DNA of 64,000 bases from DAOTXS01 sp034435055 (GCA_034435055.1 DAOTXS010000065.1:1-64000); one strand, 5' to 3'. Positions 39,918 through 49,044 are shown, counted from the stretch's first letter. Notes: a model not told the origin generated them from the sequence alone. Program-made: numbers and translations.

Positions 39918-41070
39918 TTTTCGCTCCGCGTCGCTGTTCTGCGAGAATGGTTCGATACAATGCCATTGTTTCCTGTCCGGCTCGTGCCCACGAAAAATTT
40001 TTGGCTTGGGCGATGCCGCGCGCAGACATTTGCTCGCGCAACGATGGATCATTCAGCACGCGAATCATCGCCTCCGCGAGCGCGGCTTGATCGTCCGGCG
40101 CAACCTGAATTGCCGCCTCGCCCACAACTTCTGGCAATGACGCTGCGTTCGATGAAATGACCGGCGTGCCGCACGCCATCGCTTCAAGCGGCGGCAACCC
40201 GAAACCTTCATACAGCGATGGATAGACAAATACTTCGGCGGCGCGATACCACGCCGGCAATTCGGCTGGTGGAACATAGCCGGGAAAGATCACGTCGCTT
40301 GCGCAATTTTCCTGCGCGATCGTTTGATCAACCTCGGTATACTTCCACCCGCGCGCGCCGATCAGCACGAGTTTGTGCGGCAAGTGTGCGGCGCGCTTGG
40401 CTTGCGCGAACGCGCGAATCAGGTGCGCGATATTTTTGCGCGGCTCGATTGTTCCAACGTGCAAGATCATCTTCGCCGGCATTTTGGCGCGCGCCGCCGC
40501 ATCGCTCTGATTTTGGGTCGGCGCAAAGGATGAATCGACGCCGCAGTAAATCACCTTCACGTGGTCTGGGCGCGCGCCAAACAGTTTCACCAAATCGCGC
40601 TTGGTGCTTTCCGAAATCGCAATCAGTCGCTTTGCGCGACGGACGGCATTTTTCACCGCCCACATCAAATACATTCGATTCAGTCGATTGAACGATTGCG
40701 GAAAACGCGCGAAACTCAAATCGTAAATCGTCGCAAGCCACGGAATCGAAATCGCCAAAGGACCCGCAAAGGCAAGCGCGTGGAGTACATCGATTTTTTC
40801 GTACCGCAAAGCAATCGGCTGAATGATTTGTTCCCAAAAAATTCGTGCCACGGGGTTGTGCGTGGGCAAGCGCGATGGCGCAATCGTCAGATGCTTGAAT
40901 GATTCGCGCGCGCGCGGTTCGCTCAGAAAGGCGGTGTACATCAGGTCGGACGAAGGAATTAGATTTTGCAAGAGGTGATAAATGTACCAGTTGATCCCCG
41001 CGCTCCGATAATTCCCTGCCAAGTTGAGGAGGTGCGCGTTGAGTCCGATACGGTGTGCGTCGTTGCTCAC
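39904..41070 (-). CDS. GT4 family glycosyltransferase
   Basis: 388 residues, GT-B fold. Motifs: IGLNAHLLNLAGNYRSAGIN donor loop, WLATIYDLSFARFPQSFNRL, AISESTKRDLVKLFGARPDH, ILHVGTIEPRKNIAHLIRAF and VYPSLYEGFGLPPLEAMACG with the EGFGLPxLE nucleotide-sugar signature. It extends a polysaccharide primed by the sugar transferase encoded just downstream. The start is a GTG at 41070, six bases after a TATAAT box (minus strand) and without a ribosome-binding site, so the message is probably leaderless. Confidence 0.92.
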   Translation of the reverse strand: MSNDAHRIGLNAHLLNLAGNYRSAGINWYIYHLLQNLIPSSDLMYTAFLSEPRARESFKHLTIAPSRLPTHNPVARIFWEQIIQPIALRYEKIDVLHALAFAGPLAISIPWLATIYDLSFARFPQSFNRLNRMYLMWAVKNAVRRAKRLIAISESTKRDLVKLFGARPDHVKVIYCGVDSSFAPTQNQSDAAARAKMPAKMILHVGTIEPRKNIAHLIRAFAQAKRAAHLPHKLVLIGARGWKYTEVDQTIAQENCASDVIFPGYVPPAELPAWYRAAEVFVYPSLYEGFGLPPLEAMACGTPVISSNAASLPEVVGEAAIQVAPDDQAALAEAMIRVLNDPSLREQMSARGIAQAKNFSWARAGQETMALYRTILAEQRRGAKNVSA

Positions 41071-41076
41071 GTTGCT

Positions 41077-41105
41077 ATTATACCACTAGTCGATTTACAG
41101 ACCAA
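41077..41105 (-). promoter_or_regulatory. Promoter of the polysaccharide GT4 gene, leaderless architecture
   Basis: Minus strand TTGGTC (41105-41100), 17-base spacer, TATAAT (41082-41077), then six bases and the GTG start at 41070. Confidence 0.65.
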
Positions 41106-42195
41106 GCATCGCGCGATACACACGCACCGTTTCCTCCGCGATGTGTGCGTGCGTGAATTGTGCCAGCACACGCGCGCGCCCGCGTTTGCCTAATTCGATG
41201 CGTCGGGCAGAATCGTTTTGCAACTGCGCCAAATGGTTGGACAATGCAACAACCTCACCCTCTGGAAAAATCAAACCGGCATCGCCGATGACGTTAGGAA
41301 TTTCGCCGCACGTCGAACCGATGACTGGAATTTCGCATGCCATTGCTTCGATCAGCACGCGCCCAAATTGCTCCTTCCAATTCGCGCGCGAACGCGATGG
41401 CAAAACAAACACATCGAGCGAATGAAAAAATGTTGGCATTTGCGTTGATGGAATCGGCGCATTGAAATGAACACGCGACGCGATGCCAAGTTGATGCGCG
41501 CGTGTTTGCAAATTGGTTTTGTGCGGTCCGCTTCCCAGCAATGTCAAGTTCCATTCGCCGTTTAGTTTCGCAACGGCATCGAGCAAAACGTCGATGCCTT
41601 TTTCCGAGACCAAACGCCCGGCATAACCGATGTGAAAGATCGGCGGAATAATTTTTGCCGCTGGCGCAAAGTTTTCCGCGTCGACGCCGAATTGCGGAAT
41701 GACACTCGCTTTGCCGCGATAATTTTTGGCGCACAAAACATCGATTGCATCGGCGTTGCCGGCAATCGCATAATCGGCGCGGCGCAAGACGTGTGCTTCC
41801 ATCCACGAAAACGGCGGCGGGTATCGACGCAAAATGTTTTGCCACGTGAAGAAAAGTGTTTTCGCATTCACGCGCCGCGCCGCACGCATCGCCCAAAACG
41901 TGGCGAGGTTGTACGGCTCTTCGTCGATATGCACAATGTCCGGGCGAATGCGTTGGAGAATCGATGAAAAAGTTGGATAATAATGAAAATGGAATTGCCC
42001 ATTGAAACGCATCGGCGCGACGAGGAGCGCATAGCCGTTGGGGTGGGCGTGCTCCAACGGAATCACGCCACGTTCGTCGCGCCAGAACGGCGGGACAACG
42101 ACGGTGAGTTGAATGTCCGGGTGCTTGGCAATTTCCTCTAGTTTGGTTTGATATGCTCCAACGATACACGCTTTGCTTAACATGACGACGCGCAT
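41095..42195 (-). CDS. GT4 family glycosyltransferase
   Basis: 366 residues from the ATG at 42195. N-terminal domain: MRVVMLSKACIVGAYQTKLE and PDIVHIDEEPYNLATFWAMR. C-terminal domain: IFHIGYAGRLVSEKGIDVLL, LTLLGSGPHKTNLQTRAHQL, and FVLPSRSRANWKEQFGRVLI with EAMACEIPVIGSTCGEIPNV, the E-x7-E region of GT4 enzymes. Predicted cytoplasmic. It probably adds a sugar in the same polysaccharide pathway as its neighbour. The start follows a TATAAT box by six bases, so it is another likely leaderless gene. Longer in-frame starts lie upstream of the promoter and are rejected. Confidence 0.9.
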   Translation of the reverse strand: MRVVMLSKACIVGAYQTKLEEIAKHPDIQLTVVVPPFWRDERGVIPLEHAHPNGYALLVAPMRFNGQFHFHYYPTFSSILQRIRPDIVHIDEEPYNLATFWAMRAARRVNAKTLFFTWQNILRRYPPPFSWMEAHVLRRADYAIAGNADAIDVLCAKNYRGKASVIPQFGVDAENFAPAAKIIPPIFHIGYAGRLVSEKGIDVLLDAVAKLNGEWNLTLLGSGPHKTNLQTRAHQLGIASRVHFNAPIPSTQMPTFFHSLDVFVLPSRSRANWKEQFGRVLIEAMACEIPVIGSTCGEIPNVIGDAGLIFPEGEVVALSNHLAQLQNDSARRIELGKRGRARVLAQFTHAHIAEETVRVYRAMLGL

Positions 42196-42201
42196 ACTGC
42201 C

Positions 42202-42229
42202 ATTATATTCTCTTTGGTGATAAGCGCAA
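42202..42229 (-). promoter_or_regulatory. Promoter of the 42195 glycosyltransferase, leaderless architecture
   Basis: Minus strand TTGCGC (42229-42224), 16-base spacer, TATAAT (42207-42202), then six bases and ATG at 42195. The remaining gap to tRNA-Gln holds a palindromic repeat at 42261-42320. Confidence 0.7.
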
Positions 42230-42260
42230 AGCATTCGGCAATCATTTTGCAAAAAATCGC

Positions 42261-42320
42261 TCCGCAGATTACGCCGCTTTCGCAGAAAATTAAATCTGTG
42301 TAATCGGCAAAATCTGCGGA
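42261..42320. repeat. Palindromic repeat with TCCGCAGATT ends
   Basis: TCCGCAGATT (42261-42270) and AATCTGCGGA (42311-42320) are perfect inverted ends of a 60-base unit. Inside are further pairs (GATTACGCC / GTAATCGGC; GCAGAAAATT / AAATCTG). Confidence 0.7.
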
Positions 42321-42347
42321 TAAAATATTCCAGATGATTTCTAACAT

Positions 42348-42376
42348 TTGCGCGTTCTGAAATCCTGTGCTAAAAT
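42348..42376 (+). promoter_or_regulatory. tRNA-Gln promoter
   Basis: TTGCGC (42348-42353), 17-base spacer, TAAAAT (42371-42376); the transcript should start near 42383, six bases before the mature tRNA end. Confidence 0.65.
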
Positions 42377-42388
42377 GCACGCTGTCGA

Positions 42389-42459
42389 TGGGGCGTGGTG
42401 CAGTGGTAGCACACCAGACTTTGGATCTGTGGACCGAGGTTCGAATCCTTGCGCCCCAG
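42389..42459 (+). tRNA. tRNA-Gln (anticodon TTG)
   Basis: The acceptor stem TGGGGCG pairs with CGCCCCA, leaving G73. The D arm is GTGCAGTGGTAGCAC. The anticodon arm is CCAGA-CTTTGGA-TCTGT, giving anticodon TTG, with one C-T mismatch at the base of the stem. The T arm is CGAGG-TTCGAAT-CCTTG. The CCA end is not encoded. The U1-A72 pair is usual for tRNA-Gln. Confidence 0.93.
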
Positions 42460-42460
42460 T

Positions 42461-42548
42461 CAATCAATGAGCCAATGAGCCAATAAACCAATGTGCCAAA
42501 AGGCATGCGGGTTGGTTCATTGGCTCGTTGGTCAATTGGCTCATTCGG
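42461..42548. repeat. Reiterated-word spacer with inverted symmetry
   Basis: CAATCAATGAGCCAATGAGC and CAATAAACCAATGTGCC on the left are answered by GGTTCATTGGCTCGTTGGTC and AATTGGCTCATTC on the right. One word, CCAATGAG, is reiterated in both orientations. It fills the gap from tRNA-Gln to the next gene; the downstream coding start is close to its end. Confidence 0.6.
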
Positions 42549-42551
42549 AAA

Positions 42552-44888
42552 ATGTTTCGCAACCTGATTCGTTCAAACTTGCTTCTTGCGGCAATCATAC
42601 TTCTCGCCGCGTTCTTCCGTTTGTTTCGCCTCGATTCACTTCCCCCGGGTTTTCAATTCGATCAGGCGTATTATGTTTTTGACGTCATTCGCCTCTTGCA
42701 AGGTGAATTCCATATTTTCTTTGCCGTGCCCGGTGGCACCGAGCCGCTCTATCCTTATCTTGCGATACCCGCCGTTGCCATCTTTGGCGATCAAGCATTT
42801 GGCTTGCGGCTGACCGGCGCAATCATCGGCATCTTGACGATTCCGGCGATGTACTGGTTCGCCAAAACATTTTTCCATTCATCGCGCCTCGGGTTGTTGT
42901 CTGCGTTTTTGGCATCGACTTCCCTGTGGCACGTTTTCTTCAATCGGTACGGCGAGCGCGTTTCGCTTCTGGTCTTGCTCGTCCTTTTGATATTCCAATT
43001 CTTTTGGCGCGCAATATCGACGTTGCACCGACGCGATTTTGGGTTGACCGGCGTTTTCGTTGCGCTCGCGCTGTACACTTATCCCGGCTCGCGCGTTTTG
43101 CCGATTGCGTTGATCGTTTTGACCGGCTACGTGACGTTGATCGACCGCAAAAACGCGCTGGCGTACTTGCGCGGTTTGATCACGACCGGCGTTGTCGCGC
43201 TGATTATTTTCGCGCCGCTCGGCATCTACTATCTTCAGCACCCCGACCAATTTGCGTCGCATTCGGTTGAGGTTTCGATTTTCGTGCCGCACGGCGATGT
43301 TCCCGCCGATGTTGGCGCGGCGCTCGCCCACAATACTCTCCGCATCGCGGGAATGTTTTTCATTGCGGGCGATGGCGGCGTTTTGCGCAACACATTGCCG
43401 GGTCGCCCGGTCTTCGATCCGTTGCTTGGCGCACTGTTTGTCGCCGGCGTGATCGTTTGGCTCGCGGCACTCTTCTTGCCGCGCGGCGATGCCTTCAATC
43501 GACGGCGCGCGGTTTTCATCGGGGTGTGGCTCGGCGCGATTCTATCGATTTCACTCATCACCGATGATGCGCCGAACTTTGTCCGCACTTTGCCGGCGAT
43601 GCCGGCGGTGATGGTTTTGGCGGCGTGGGGCGCGTCAACTCTTTGGGAAAGGTTACGTTCGCCGTGGTTGCGGAAAATTGGAACCAGCGCGCTAGTCCTT
43701 GTTCTTTTGTTCAGCGCGGTATCAAGTTATCGAGATTATTTCATTGCCTTTGCCGAAGACCCGGCGACGTACTATACCTTTGACACAGACAAAGTTGAAA
43801 TCGCCGATTGGATCAATCGCCACGCGTCAACGCATCAAATTTTTCTTGCGCCGCTCCTGCAAGAGAACGGCACGATTTCACTTCTCACGCGGCTCGCATC
43901 GTTGAAATCGTTTGACAGCCGCGACACGATTGTCTTGCCGAGCAATGTCGCCGGCAAAGATGCCATTTTTGTTTTTCCCTGGGAACAAGAAAGACGCGTT
44001 CAAACGATGGCAACGCGGCTCGGTTTGCTTGGGGAACGTCAAGACCTTTTCGGAACAAACGGCGGTAAACTTATTCTGCTTTATCGCGTTCCCGCGCAAA
44101 ACTTACCGAATCCCCAATCGCCAATCTCGACTCTCGCGCGCGGCGGTGAATTTCTTCAGCCACAAAAAATCGCTCGCGAAAAATTTGGCGATGCGATCGA
44201 ATTGCTGGGGTACTCGGTGAATGCGGCGGACGCGGCGAAACGCAATCTCGAAGTAACCTTGTTCATTCATGCGCATGCGCCGATGACCGAGGAGTACACT
44301 TTTTCGTTGAAGGTGCGGGACGCGAAAGATCGGGTGTGGGGCCAGGAAGACAAATGGGCGGGGAACAACAGTTATGCGACGACGGCGTGGACGCCGGGCG
44401 ATGTGATCGTCGAAAAGTTTTATCCCGGCTTGAACGCGTGCGCGCCCGCCGGGGATTATTGGATCACAGTGGAAGTGTATGATCCAAAGACGTTGCAGGC
44501 GTTGGGCGAGCCGGCGTCACTCGGCAGTTGGCGCGCCGACGCCTCGCCGAGCAATCGTTTGGAAGATTTGGAACCGGCGCGCACGCTCGCTCAATCGCTC
44601 AGTCCGCAGTTGTGGTTGATCGGTTACTCGCTGTCGTCAGACGTGCTCGAGCCGGGCGGACATTTTTCACTTGCGTTATTTTGGCGCGGCGTTGGAAATG
44701 GGAGCGCGGAAAAAATCAACGTGCACTTGCAAAGCACCTCGCTGATTGAAACCATCGTGCAGATTCCGGTCGAGGGGCGTGGTTTGTGTTCGCACTTTGA
44801 TTTCCAAGCCCCGCCGAATCTACCTGTCGGCAATTCGTCAATTTGGGTGAACGAATTCAAATTGGCTGATGTGATGATTGCAAAGTAG
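42552..44888 (+). CDS. GT39-like membrane glycosyltransferase, paralogue 1
   Basis: 778 residues from the ATG at 42552. About 11 transmembrane segments occupy 1-400. The first outside loop has RLDSLPPGFQFDQAYYVFDV, the position where GT39/ArnT/PMT-family enzymes carry an acidic DE pair; here it is FDQ. PMT-like features include FGLRLTGAIIGILTIPAMYW. Residues about 520-778 form two extracytoplasmic beta-rich domains (LLGYSVNAADAAKRNLEVTL; WLIGYSLSSDVLEPGGHFSL). It likely moves sugars from a polyprenyl-phosphate donor at the outer face. A segment near 510-645 is almost identical in the next gene, suggesting gene conversion. Confidence 0.82.
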   Translation: MFRNLIRSNLLLAAIILLAAFFRLFRLDSLPPGFQFDQAYYVFDVIRLLQGEFHIFFAVPGGTEPLYPYLAIPAVAIFGDQAFGLRLTGAIIGILTIPAMYWFAKTFFHSSRLGLLSAFLASTSLWHVFFNRYGERVSLLVLLVLLIFQFFWRAISTLHRRDFGLTGVFVALALYTYPGSRVLPIALIVLTGYVTLIDRKNALAYLRGLITTGVVALIIFAPLGIYYLQHPDQFASHSVEVSIFVPHGDVPADVGAALAHNTLRIAGMFFIAGDGGVLRNTLPGRPVFDPLLGALFVAGVIVWLAALFLPRGDAFNRRRAVFIGVWLGAILSISLITDDAPNFVRTLPAMPAVMVLAAWGASTLWERLRSPWLRKIGTSALVLVLLFSAVSSYRDYFIAFAEDPATYYTFDTDKVEIADWINRHASTHQIFLAPLLQENGTISLLTRLASLKSFDSRDTIVLPSNVAGKDAIFVFPWEQERRVQTMATRLGLLGERQDLFGTNGGKLILLYRVPAQNLPNPQSPISTLARGGEFLQPQKIAREKFGDAIELLGYSVNAADAAKRNLEVTLFIHAHAPMTEEYTFSLKVRDAKDRVWGQEDKWAGNNSYATTAWTPGDVIVEKFYPGLNACAPAGDYWITVEVYDPKTLQALGEPASLGSWRADASPSNRLEDLEPARTLAQSLSPQLWLIGYSLSSDVLEPGGHFSLALFWRGVGNGSAEKINVHLQSTSLIETIVQIPVEGRGLCSHFDFQAPPNLPVGNSSIWVNEFKLADVMIAK
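44085..44475 (+). repeat. Segment shared with 46439-46829 (paralogue conversion tract)
   Basis: The stretch encoding VYRVPAQNLP through KFYPGLNACAPAGDY is nearly identical at nucleotide level to 46439-46829, about 2.35 kb downstream. The flanking coding regions of the two genes are much more diverged. Confidence 0.85.
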
Positions 44889-44890
44889 AA

Positions 44891-47257
44891 ATGATAAACT
44901 GGGTTTCTCGGAGATTGCATCGCAAAAATATCGAACGAACCATATTCGTGGCGATTTTGCTCGTCGCGGGCGTGTTTCGTTTTTATCGCATCGATCAAGT
45001 GCCGCCGGGTTTACACTTTGACGAAGCGTTCAATCTGTTCGATATCTTGCGATTGTTGGAAGGGCAGTTTGCGATTTTCTTTCCCGCCAACTTTGGACGC
45101 GAATCGCTGTACTTTTATCTCTCGATGGTTGGCACCGCGATCTTTGGCGCGCACGCACTTGCGTTGCGCCTCACGTCAGCGATCATCGGCACGGTGACGG
45201 TCGGCTTGGCGTACGGTTTTGCGCGCGCGGTTTTTCGTTCGTCGTTAATGGGCGCGTTGACCGCTTTTCTGATGGCGATTTCCGTTTGGCACATTTATTA
45301 CAGCCGACTGGGTTTGCGCGTGATCCTTTGCGTGCCGCTCGCGATGCTCACGCTTTGGTTTTTCTGGCGCGCGCTTTCGCTCGCCTCCGCCAAAGATGAC
45401 GGGAAACGCGAGTGGATTTTCGCTGGCATTTGCGTCGCGTTAGCGGTCTACACGTACACCGCCGGACGATTGCTTCCGGTGATTCTGATTTCGTTGACCA
45501 TCGTTGCGATTTTGACCGACCGCGCGCGTTGGCGATATTACGTGCGCGGTTTATTCATCACCGGCATCGTTGCGTTCATCGTTTTTATTCCGCTGGGTGT
45601 TTACTTTATCATGAACCCGCGCGATTTCGTGGAACACGGTTCGAATCTTTCGATCTGGGATCCGCGCGTGAATCGAGGCGATTTGTTCGGAACGATGTAC
45701 GAAAATCTGATCGCCGTGTTGGGGATGTTCGTCGCGCTTGGCGACAAGGAAGCGTTTCGCAACGTGCCGGACAATCCGGTGTTCGATCCAATCATCGGCG
45801 TGTTTTTTGTGATCGGTTGTTTGGTTATGATCCGCGCGCTTGTCTCGTCTCGGTCATCGATCGATGATCGACGCCGCGCCGCGTTTCTTGTGGTGAGTAG
45901 TATCGTTTTGATCGCGCCGTCGATTCTGTCCGATGCACCGCCGAATTTCACGCGCACGTTGCCCGCCACATCGACGCTGATGATGATTCCGGCGTGGGGT
46001 ATCGCGATTGTGTGGCATCGCTTCCGGCATCACGCGATGCCGTTGGCGGTCGGCGCGATTTTGCTGGCGAGCGCGACGCTTTCGTTCAAAACTTATTTCT
46101 TCGACTTTGCAAATTCACCGGCGCTGTACTATGCGTTCGACGTGCGGATGTTCGATGTTGCCGGCTGGATCAATCGCAATGCGCACGCCAATCAGATTTA
46201 TCTTGCGCCGTTGTGGTATCAACAAGGCACGCTCGCGTTGTTGACGCGCACGACCCCGTTGAAATCATTTGAAAGTCGGGATACGATTGTCCTGCCGCGC
46301 GCGTTGGGCAAAGATGCATTATACGCATTTCCGATGGAACAGGAGAGAAAAGCGACGACGCTGGGTCAGCGATTAGGTGCGCTCGCCACGCGGGAAATCG
46401 TCAGCGGCTCGACCGGCGAATCGATCCTGATCGTTTATCGCGTCCCCGCGCAAAACTTACCGCATCTCGAATCGCCAATCTCGACTCTCGCGCGCGGCGG
46501 CGAATTTCTTCAGCCACAAAAAATCGCCCGCGAAAAACTTGGCGATGCGATCGAATTGCTGGGGTACTCGGTGAATGCGGCGGACGCGGCGAAACGCAAT
46601 CTCGAAGTAACCTTGTTCATTCACGCGCTTGCGTCGATGACGGAGGAGTACACTTTTTCATTGAAGGTGTGGGATGCGAAAGATCGGGTGTGGGGACAGG
46701 AAGACAAATGGGCGGGGAACAATAGTTATGCGACGACGGCGTGGTCGCCCGGCGATGTCATTGTCGAAAAGTTTTATCCCGGTTTGAACGCGTGCGCGCC
46801 CGCCGGGGACTATCGGATCACGGTGGAAGCGTACAATCCGCAAACGTCGGCGGTGTTGGGTCTGATCGATTTGGGTGCGACGCGCGCCGACGCCGCGCCG
46901 GGAAATTTGTACGATCATCTGGAGCCGGCACAACAAATCGATGTACAGGTTGCGCCACAAGCACGCTTGCTGGGTTACACGTTGACGCCGGGCGATGTGA
47001 AAATCGGTGATGAATTTTCACTCGCGCTCTTTTGGCGCGGCGTTGGCGATGGAAAACAAACGGGGAACGCTATCGTCAAATTGCGCGATGCGGCTGGACG
47101 CGATTTTACTTTGGTGGAAAAAACGATTACACTGCCGATTGAAAGTCGCGGGTTGTGTACGTTCTTTGATTTGCAAATGCCCCCGAACGCCGCGCCGGGT
47201 CAAGGTTCGATTTTTGTGAATGATGCCAAGTTGTCAACGCTGAAGGTTGTGAGGTAA
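44891..47257 (+). CDS. GT39-like membrane glycosyltransferase, paralogue 2
   Basis: 788 residues, same plan as the gene before: multiple transmembrane segments, then two extracytoplasmic beta domains. The first loop reads RIDQVPPGLHFDEAFNLFDI, with the acidic FDE pair intact (the paralogue has FDQ). Other family features: ALALRLTSAIIGTVTVGLAY and AISVWHIYYSRLGLRVILCV. The C-terminal domains have ELLGYSVNAADAAKRNLEVT and LLGYTLTPGDVKIGDEFSLA. It begins two bases after the upstream stop and is co-transcribed. The intact acidic pair makes it the likelier active member. glmU follows after six bases. Confidence 0.83.
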   Translation: MINWVSRRLHRKNIERTIFVAILLVAGVFRFYRIDQVPPGLHFDEAFNLFDILRLLEGQFAIFFPANFGRESLYFYLSMVGTAIFGAHALALRLTSAIIGTVTVGLAYGFARAVFRSSLMGALTAFLMAISVWHIYYSRLGLRVILCVPLAMLTLWFFWRALSLASAKDDGKREWIFAGICVALAVYTYTAGRLLPVILISLTIVAILTDRARWRYYVRGLFITGIVAFIVFIPLGVYFIMNPRDFVEHGSNLSIWDPRVNRGDLFGTMYENLIAVLGMFVALGDKEAFRNVPDNPVFDPIIGVFFVIGCLVMIRALVSSRSSIDDRRRAAFLVVSSIVLIAPSILSDAPPNFTRTLPATSTLMMIPAWGIAIVWHRFRHHAMPLAVGAILLASATLSFKTYFFDFANSPALYYAFDVRMFDVAGWINRNAHANQIYLAPLWYQQGTLALLTRTTPLKSFESRDTIVLPRALGKDALYAFPMEQERKATTLGQRLGALATREIVSGSTGESILIVYRVPAQNLPHLESPISTLARGGEFLQPQKIAREKLGDAIELLGYSVNAADAAKRNLEVTLFIHALASMTEEYTFSLKVWDAKDRVWGQEDKWAGNNSYATTAWSPGDVIVEKFYPGLNACAPAGDYRITVEAYNPQTSAVLGLIDLGATRADAAPGNLYDHLEPAQQIDVQVAPQARLLGYTLTPGDVKIGDEFSLALFWRGVGDGKQTGNAIVKLRDAAGRDFTLVEKTITLPIESRGLCTFFDLQMPPNAAPGQGSIFVNDAKLSTLKVVR
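46439..46829 (+). repeat. Segment shared with 44085-44475
   Basis: Second copy of the near-identical tract in the GT39 paralogues; differences include W for R in SLKVWDAKD and S for T in TAWSPGD. Confidence 0.85.
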
Positions 47258-47263
47258 ACGCCG

Positions 47264-48643
47264 ATGAAACTCGCCGCCATCGTGCTTGCCGCGGGGCAAG
47301 GCACGCGGATGAAATCTAAATTGCCCAAAGTGTTGCATCCGGTCGCCGGCAAACCAATGGCACAATGGGCGCTCGATGCCGTGCGCGCGGTCGGGGTGGA
47401 ACAAATCGCGTTGGTCGTTGGTCACGGCGGCGACCAATTGCGAACGTCATTGACCAATCACCAATCACTAATCACTAATCTCCAATTCGTCGAGCAGGTG
47501 GAACAACGTGGTACCGGGCACGCGGTCTTGCAAGCGCGCGACGCGTTGCGCGGAAAATCGGATGCGGTGCTCGTCACGTACGGCGATATGCCGTTGCTGA
47601 AATCCGAGACGTTGAAAAAACTTGTCGATTTACACGCCGCGTCGCGCGCGACGATTACGATGCTCACGCTGATTTCCGATGACCCGATGTCGTTTGGGCG
47701 CATCGTACGCGACGAACATCGACGCGTCGTTGCGATTGTGGAAGAGGATGTGGCGACGCCGGAACAATTATCGATCAAAGAACTGAACTGTGGCGTGTAC
47801 TGTTTTGATGCCGATTGGTTGTGGAATCATTTATCCCAATTGCAGCCGGCAGGAAAAAAGCACGAGTATTATCTCACCGACTTGATTGCGCTGGCGGTGA
47901 AAGAAAATTGCACAATTGAAGCCATCGTCTCGCGCGATGTGAGTGAAATGCTCGGCGTAAACACGCGCGTCCAACTGGCGCAAGCCGAAAAAATTATGCG
48001 CGAGCGAATCAATCAATCGTTGATGTTAGCCGGCGTAACACTCATCGACCCGGCGACGACGTACATCGACGCGGGCGTCGAAATCGGTGCGGATACGGTT
48101 ATCGAACCGAATACGCATTTGCGCGGCAAGACGAAAATCGGAGCGGATTGTCGCGTTGGTCCGAACACGATCATCCGCGATTCGCAAATCGGCGACGGGT
48201 GCGAAATCGTTTCGTCGGACATTACGCAAGCCATCGTCGAAGAGCGCGTGCAAATCGGACCGTTTGCGCGTTTGCGTCCGGGCGCGCATCTCGCGCGCGG
48301 TGTCAGAATCGGCAATTATGGCGAAGTGAAAAATTCGTACATCGGCGAAGAATCACACATTGGGCATTTTAGTTACATCGGCGATACACAAATGGGCAAG
48401 CGGGTGAACATTGGCGCGGGAACGATCACGTGCAATTTCGACGGCAAGCGGAAAAACCAAACCGTCATCGGCGACGATGTGTTTATCGGCAGCGACACGA
48501 TGCTCGTCGCGCCGGTGAAGATCGGCGACCGCGCGCGCACCGGCGCGGGATCGGTGGTGACCAAAGATGTGCCGCCGGATTCGCTCGCGGTTGGACAGCC
48601 CGCGCGCGTAATTCGCAAACTTGCGAATGGAGATAATCAATGA
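47264..48643 (+). CDS. glmU: Bifunctional GlcNAc-1-P uridyltransferase / GlcN-1-P acetyltransferase
   Basis: 459 residues. The N-terminal pyrophosphorylase domain has LAAGQGTRMKSKLPKVLHPV with the G-x-G-T-R-M/K signature, GTGHAVLQARDAL and VTYGDMPLLKSETL. The C-terminal left-handed beta-helix has many hexapeptide repeats (IGADTVIEPNTHLRGKTKIG; VNIGAGTITCNFDGKRKNQT), including the acetyltransferase histidine region IGHFSYIGDTQMGKRV. It makes UDP-GlcNAc for peptidoglycan and polysaccharides. A word-repeat insertion encodes TSLTNHQSLITNLQF at about residues 63-77, in a loop before the conserved EQVEQRGTGHA. cdd overlaps its stop. Confidence 0.95.
   Translation: MKLAAIVLAAGQGTRMKSKLPKVLHPVAGKPMAQWALDAVRAVGVEQIALVVGHGGDQLRTSLTNHQSLITNLQFVEQVEQRGTGHAVLQARDALRGKSDAVLVTYGDMPLLKSETLKKLVDLHAASRATITMLTLISDDPMSFGRIVRDEHRRVVAIVEEDVATPEQLSIKELNCGVYCFDADWLWNHLSQLQPAGKKHEYYLTDLIALAVKENCTIEAIVSRDVSEMLGVNTRVQLAQAEKIMRERINQSLMLAGVTLIDPATTYIDAGVEIGADTVIEPNTHLRGKTKIGADCRVGPNTIIRDSQIGDGCEIVSSDITQAIVEERVQIGPFARLRPGAHLARGVRIGNYGEVKNSYIGEESHIGHFSYIGDTQMGKRVNIGAGTITCNFDGKRKNQTVIGDDVFIGSDTMLVAPVKIGDRARTGAGSVVTKDVPPDSLAVGQPARVIRKLANGDNQ
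47451..47486 (+). repeat. Reiterated-word insertion inside glmU
   Basis: TGACCAATCACCAATCACTA then ATCACTAATCTCCAAT: the word CCAATCACTAAT is repeated within the coding sequence and kept in frame. It encodes the TNHQSLITNLQ loop. Confidence 0.65.
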
Positions 48644-49038
48644 AGATTGATCTGGGCAAACTTGTTGCGGAAGCGAAACGCGCGCGCAAAAATGCGTACG
48701 CGCCGTATTCAAAATACAAGGTGGGCGCGGCGGTGCTGGCGAAATCGGGAAAAATTTATTCGGGTTGTAACGTTGAAAACGCGGCGTATCCGAGCGGCTT
48801 GTGCGCGGAACGCGTCGCGATTTTCAAGGCGGTGTCGGAAGGCGAACGCGAATTGAACGCGGTGGTCGTTGTCACGTCGAATCTGGGATCGCCGTGCGGC
48901 GCGTGCCGTCAAGTGTTTTCGGAATTTGCCGGCGACAAGGCAATCGTCGTTTTGGCGCAGGCGCGCGGGAATCGGCGCAAGAAATTTTCGATGCAACAGA
49001 TTTTGCCGGATCGTTTCAAGCGCGAACATTTGCGGTGA
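48640..49038 (+). CDS. cdd: Cytidine deaminase
   Basis: 132 residues, the normal size of the homotetrameric enzyme. Zinc and catalytic motifs are intact: CNVENAAYPSGLCAERVAIF (Cys ligand and catalytic Glu in CAE) and PCGACRQVFSEF (two Cys ligands). It converts cytidine and deoxycytidine to uridines, feeding the phosphorylase at 37116. The ATG overlaps the glmU stop (ATGA) with GGAG upstream, so the two are coupled. A 13-base perfect stem-loop without a U-run follows the stop. Confidence 0.95.
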   Translation: MKIDLGKLVAEAKRARKNAYAPYSKYKVGAAVLAKSGKIYSGCNVENAAYPSGLCAERVAIFKAVSEGERELNAVVVVTSNLGSPCGACRQVFSEFAGDKAIVVLAQARGNRRKKFSMQQILPDRFKREHLR

Positions 49039-49044
49039 TATGAG

